From Iamia sp963728655 (GTDB taxonomy: Bacteria > Actinomycetota > Acidimicrobiia > Acidimicrobiales > Iamiaceae), in the NCBI GenBank assembly GCA_963728655.1, contig CAVSLD010000002.1:372001-436000 (forward strand): 64,000 nucleotides of DNA, written 5' to 3'. Numbering within the stretch: the first letter of the stretch is position 1; each line of letters starts with the position of its first letter. Shown one piece after another: positions 60,812 through 64,000 of the stretch. The position numbers were made by a program, and so were the translations under genes. The notes below the pieces were generated by a model that was not told the origin of the DNA, did no database searches, and saw only the letters and a program-made list of their open reading frames with translations.

Positions 60812-62613
60812 TCGGCCAGGCGCTTCTCGAGCTCCCGGAGCTCGTCGGCCAGCTCCTCGGGGAGCCGCTCGCCGATGAAGGCGAAGTGCTCCTCGATGAG
60901 GGGGATCTCGCCCCGCCAGGCCTCGTTGTCGACCCGCAGGAGCTCGGTCATGGTGGCCTCGTCGACGTCGAGCCCGTCGGTGTCGAGGCTGCCCGGTGCG
61001 GGCACCCGGCCGATGGCGGTGTCGATCGTCTCCGCCGTGCCGTCGAGGCGCTCGAAGACCCACTTCAGGACCCGGCTGTTCTCGCCGAAGCCCGGCCACA
61101 GGAACGAGCCGTCCTCGCCCTTGCGGAACCAGTTGACCCAGAACAGCTTGGGGAGCGCGTCGCGGTCGGTGGCCTGGCCCATGTCGAGCCAGTGCTTCAT
61201 GTAGTCACCGGCGTTGTAGCCCATGAACGGCAGCATGGCGAAGGGGTCGAAGCGGACCTCGCCGATGGTGCCGGCGGCGGCGGCCGTCTTCTCCGAGCTC
61301 ATGATCGAGCCGAGGAAGGTGCCCTGCTGCCAGTCGTAGGCCTCGGTGACGAGGGGGACGTTGGTGGCCCGTCGGCCGCCGAAGAGGATGGCCGAGATGG
61401 GCACGCCGGCCGGGTCCTCCCACTCGGGGGCGATGGAGGGGCACTGCGCGGCGGGGGCGGTGAAGCGGGCGTTGGGGTGGGCCGCCGGGGTGGACGCGTC
61501 GGGGGTCCAGTCCTGGCCCTTCCAGTCGGTGAGGTGGGCGGGCGCTTCGTCGGTGAGGCCCTCCCACCAGATGTCGCCGTCGTCGGTGAGGGCCACGTTG
61601 GTGAAGATGCAGTTGCCGTGGAGCGTGGCCAGGGCGTTGGGGTTGGTGTCCTCGCCGGTGCCCGGCGCCACGCCGAAGAAGCCGGCCTCGGGGTTGATGG
61701 CCCGCAGGCGACCCTCGTCGTCGAGCTTCATCCAGGCGATGTCGTCGCCCACGGTCTCGCAGGTCCAGCCCGGGAGGGTGGGGATGAGCATGGCCATGTT
61801 GGTCTTGCCGCAGGCCGATGGGAAGGCGGCGGCGACGTAGCGCTTCACGCCCTCGGGGTTGGTGACGCCCACGATGAGCATGTGCTCGGCCATCCAGCCC
61901 TCGTCGCGAGCCATGGTGGAGGCGATGCGCAGGGCGAAGCACTTCTTGCCCAGCAGGGCGTTGCCGCCGTAGCCGGAGCCGTAGGACCAGATCTCCCGGG
62001 TCGCCGGGAAGTGGGTGATGTACTTGTTGTCGGCGTCGCAGGGCCAGGCCACGTCGGGCCGCTCGGCGCCGTCCGCGGTGACCAGCGGGTAGCCCACCGA
62101 GTGCAGGCAGGGGACCCAGTCGCCGTCGCCCAGCACGTCGAGGGCGCCCTGGCCCATGCGGGTCATGATCCGCATGTTGGTGGCCACGTAGGCCGAGTCG
62201 GTGAGCTGCACGCCGATGTGGGCGATGGGCGAGCCCAGCGGGCCCATGGAGAAGGGCACGACGTACATGGTGCGGCCCCGCATCGACCCCCGGAAGAGCC
62301 CGAGGAGCTCCTCCTTCATCTCTCCCGGCGCCCGCCAGTTGTTGGTGGGGCCGGCGTCGATCTCCTGCTCGGAGCAGATGAAGGTGCGGTCCTCGACCCG
62401 GGCCACGTCGTCGGGGTCGGAGAGGGCCAGGTAGCTGTGGGGCCGCTTGGCCTCGTCCAGCGAGGTGAAGGTGCCGGCCTCGACCAGCTCGGCGCAGAAC
62501 CGGTCGTACTCCTCGGCGGAGCCGTCGCACCAGTGGACCTGGTCGGGCTGGAAGACCTCCCTCCACTCCTCGACCCAGTCCTGGAGCCTCTGGTTGCTGG
62601 TGGTCGCGGTCAT
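60808..62613 (-). CDS. pckG: Phosphoenolpyruvate carboxykinase (GTP)
   Basis: 601 residues. Converts oxaloacetate plus GTP to PEP, CO2 and GDP (gluconeogenesis/anaplerosis). Active-site P-loop AFPSACGKTNMAMLIP with the reactive Cys, EMKEELLGLFRGSM, VNWFRKGEDGSFLWPGFGEN and AILFGGRRATNVPLV are GTP-type PEPCK signatures. Full length compared with actinobacterial PckG (~605). ATG 62613. Confidence 0.95.
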   Translation of the reverse strand: MTATTSNQRLQDWVEEWREVFQPDQVHWCDGSAEEYDRFCAELVEAGTFTSLDEAKRPHSYLALSDPDDVARVEDRTFICSEQEIDAGPTNNWRAPGEMKEELLGLFRGSMRGRTMYVVPFSMGPLGSPIAHIGVQLTDSAYVATNMRIMTRMGQGALDVLGDGDWVPCLHSVGYPLVTADGAERPDVAWPCDADNKYITHFPATREIWSYGSGYGGNALLGKKCFALRIASTMARDEGWMAEHMLIVGVTNPEGVKRYVAAAFPSACGKTNMAMLIPTLPGWTCETVGDDIAWMKLDDEGRLRAINPEAGFFGVAPGTGEDTNPNALATLHGNCIFTNVALTDDGDIWWEGLTDEAPAHLTDWKGQDWTPDASTPAAHPNARFTAPAAQCPSIAPEWEDPAGVPISAILFGGRRATNVPLVTEAYDWQQGTFLGSIMSSEKTAAAAGTIGEVRFDPFAMLPFMGYNAGDYMKHWLDMGQATDRDALPKLFWVNWFRKGEDGSFLWPGFGENSRVLKWVFERLDGTAETIDTAIGRVPAPGSLDTDGLDVDEATMTELLRVDNEAWRGEIPLIEEHFAFIGERLPEELADELRELEKRLAD

Positions 62614-62649
62614 CGCTGTGGGTTCTCCGGGGTGTGTGGTGGCTGCCGG

Positions 62650-62968
62650 TCAGGCCGGGTCGGCCGTCCCTGCGGCGAGGGGGTCGACGGACGGGGAGGG
62701 GGTCGGCCCGGCGGCGTCGACCGCCAGGGGGCTGGTGCCCTCGGCCGGGAAGCCGGGGGTGCCCATGTCGGACTCGGAGCCGAGGCGCAGGGCGGTGGCC
62801 CGGCCGTCGGCGTCGAGGTCGAAGACGACGCGCTGGCCCTGGCGGACCATGCGGAACACGGAGCCGTCGAAGGCCCCGGCGCGCCAGGTCGACGTCGGCC
62901 AGGTCGGTGTCGCGCACCACCACGCCGTCGCCGGTCACGGGGTCGTAGGACTTGATCACGCCTTGCAC
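62650..62968 (-). CDS. Cold-shock-domain-like protein, frameshifted
   Basis: Starts at GTG 62968 with VQGVIKSYDPVTGDGVVVRD, resembling the beta1-beta2 part of CspA-type nucleic acid binding folds; then, after LADVDLARR, one extra base in a CCCC run (62874-62877) changes frame and AFDGSVFRMVRQGQRVVFDL completes the barrel. A Pro/Ala/Ser-rich tail follows. Intact length about 105 residues. Likely an RNA/DNA chaperone or regulator; ligand unknown. Confidence 0.7.
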
Positions 62969-63071
62969 GGCCGGGCTCCCTCGGGGAGGTGCGGGGATGG
63001 TGCAAGCCACCCTACCGGCGCGCTGGCGGAGGACTCCACGTGGGGCACCGGGGGGCGCCGGGAGGTGATGG

Positions 63072-63287
63072 TCAGGCCTCGACCGGGGGGCGGGTGCGGG
63101 CGGCCTTCTGGACCTTGCCGGCCCGGATGCAGCTGGTGCAGACGTCGATCCGCTTCGTGCTGCCACCCACGACGGCCCGGATCCGCTGGATGTTCGGGTT
63201 CCAACGCCGCTTGGTGCGGCGGTGGGAGTGGCTCACGCTCATGCCGAACGACGGCTTCTTGCCGCACACCTCACACACCGCTGCCAT
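63072..63287 (-). CDS. rpmB: Ribosomal protein bL28
   Basis: 71 residues. CEVCGKKPSFGMSVSHSHRRTKRRWNP (two cysteines here) and CTSCIRAGKVQKA (two more) give the zinc-ribbon (C+) form. Structural protein of the 50S subunit. Adjacent to the divergent FakA-like gene, as in many bacteria. Confidence 0.95.
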   Translation of the reverse strand: MAAVCEVCGKKPSFGMSVSHSHRRTKRRWNPNIQRIRAVVGGSTKRIDVCTSCIRAGKVQKAARTRPPVEA

Positions 63288-63450
63288 CTCGCTGGACCTC
63301 TGTCGTCGCTGTCTCCGGGGACCGAGCAACGCTACGGGCTGGCGGTCCCACCCACAAACCGGGGCCGGTCGCCGTCGACGTCGGCCGGACCGGGCGGCGG
63401 CGTCGCCGTCGGGCCGGGCGGCCCCGGGCCGATCGGTAGCATGCGCGCCC

Positions 63451-64000
63451 ATGACGAGCGAGCGCCTCGGCGCGGACGACATCCGACAGGTGGTCGCCGC
63501 CTTCCGGGATGCCCTGCGGGCCCACCAGGCGCTCATCAACCAGCTCAACGTCTACCCGGTGCCCGACGGCGACACGGGCACCAACATGGCCCTCACCCTC
63601 GAGTCGGTGGTGGGCGAGCTCGACGGCGCGGACGCCGACCTGGCCAGCACGTGCAAGGCGGTGAGCCACGGCTCGCTCATGGGGGCGAGGGGCAACAGCG
63701 GCGTGCTGCTCTCGGGCATCCTGCGCGGCGTCGCCGTCACCGTGTCCGAGGCCGGCGGGCTCGACGGCCCCACCCTGGCGACCGCCCTGCGGGCCGCGTC
63801 CGACGGCGCCTACGCCGCCGTGCCGCGTCCCGTCGAGGGCACCATCCTCACCGTCGTCCGGGAGGCGGCCGAGGCTGCCGAGCAGGCCGTGGCCGCGGCC
63901 GGCGGCTCGGCCCCGGGCCTCGTCGACGTGGGTGAGGCGGCTCACGCCCGGGGCCACGACGCCCTGCGCCGCACGCCGGAGATGCTGCCGGTGCTGGCCC
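63451..64000 (+). CDS. Fatty acid kinase FakA-like (DhaL/DAK2 domain), 3' partial
   Basis: The DhaL domain starts at once: LINQLNVYPVPDGDTGTNMA supplies the conserved metal/ADP-binding aspartates, and GARGNSGVLLSGILRG and EGTILTVVREAAEAAE are typical. In FakA/FakB systems the kinase phosphorylates FakB-bound fatty acids, linking it to the FAS II genes in this window. The gene runs off the end of the window; TAGCAT lies 9 bases before the ATG. Dihydroxyacetone kinase L subunit is the other reading. Confidence 0.85.
   Translation, partial: MTSERLGADDIRQVVAAFRDALRAHQALINQLNVYPVPDGDTGTNMALTLESVVGELDGADADLASTCKAVSHGSLMGARGNSGVLLSGILRGVAVTVSEAGGLDGPTLATALRAASDGAYAAVPRPVEGTILTVVREAAEAAEQAVAAAGGSAPGLVDVGEAAHARGHDALRRTPEMLPVLA

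Overview
The window is about 64 kb of very GC-rich, densely coded chromosome from an actinobacterium. Direct evidence: a mycothiol-conjugate amidase (Mca), an ImuA'/ImuB/DnaE2 mutasome under actinobacterial-type LexA boxes, a GTP-dependent PEP carboxykinase, an F420/FMN-type luciferase-like oxidoreductase, many GTG starts, and TANNNT -10 boxes directly in front of start codons (leaderless messages). The gene mix suggests class Acidimicrobiia (Iamia-like), but that is an inference and no taxonomic marker gene is present. I see no tRNA, rRNA, IS element, prophage or CRISPR array.

Layout. 1-9.6 kb: class III cyclase, L,D-transpeptidase, GH38 mannosidase, secernin-like peptidase, RpiB-like isomerase, GYD protein, a nonapeptide-repeat protein, RNase HII and envelope proteins. 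9.6-11.7 kb: a two-gene arginine-to-proline module resembling a split cyanobacterial AgrE/ArgZ. 11.8-15 kb: NifU-like protein, then SOS-controlled imuA'-imuB. 15-22.4 kb: methyltransferase, secreted CocE-type hydrolase, membrane protein, kinase, and a sugar oxidoreductase/PmoA pair. 22.4-28.3 kb: SOS-controlled dnaE2, a lipoprotein and a SpoU methyltransferase. 28.3-34.8 kb: membrane proteins, NfeD/stomatin pair, mca, SCP2 protein, YdjC deacetylase and secreted nuclease. 34.9-43 kb: thiolase, nitroreductase, amidase, SDRs, thioesterase, LLM oxidoreductase and HAD phosphatase. 43-50.7 kb: an almost complete type II fatty acid synthesis cluster (fabI, accD-like, fabF, acpP, fabG, fabH, a biotin-carrier-like protein without its lysine, fabD, divergent fabZ-like gene). 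50.7-64 kb: TauE/SafE transporter, pyruvate kinase, MoxR-DUF58-VWA operon, two-component system, NlpC/P60 hydrolase, AsnC-type protein, pckG, cold-shock-like protein, rpmB and the start of a FakA-like gene.

Three themes stand out. First, an intergenic element made of two GCGAATCG octamers exactly 11 bp apart occurs nine times at five loci (plus one single octamer), twice as a four-octamer array with identical 33-bp phasing. I do not recognise it. Second, a small network of recurring control sites is visible: two LexA boxes over the mutasome genes, three copies of a TGTCACACCCCCTC/-10 promoter with PafBC-like (RecA-NDp) spacing, paired operators between fabD and fabZ, and a perfect 19-bp palindrome in front of an amidase. 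Third, about ten genes carry a single-base frameshift, often in G/C runs; this looks more like consensus sequencing error than gene decay, and it affects the apparent gene structures, including an apparent nuclease-deacetylase fusion that is probably two genes.
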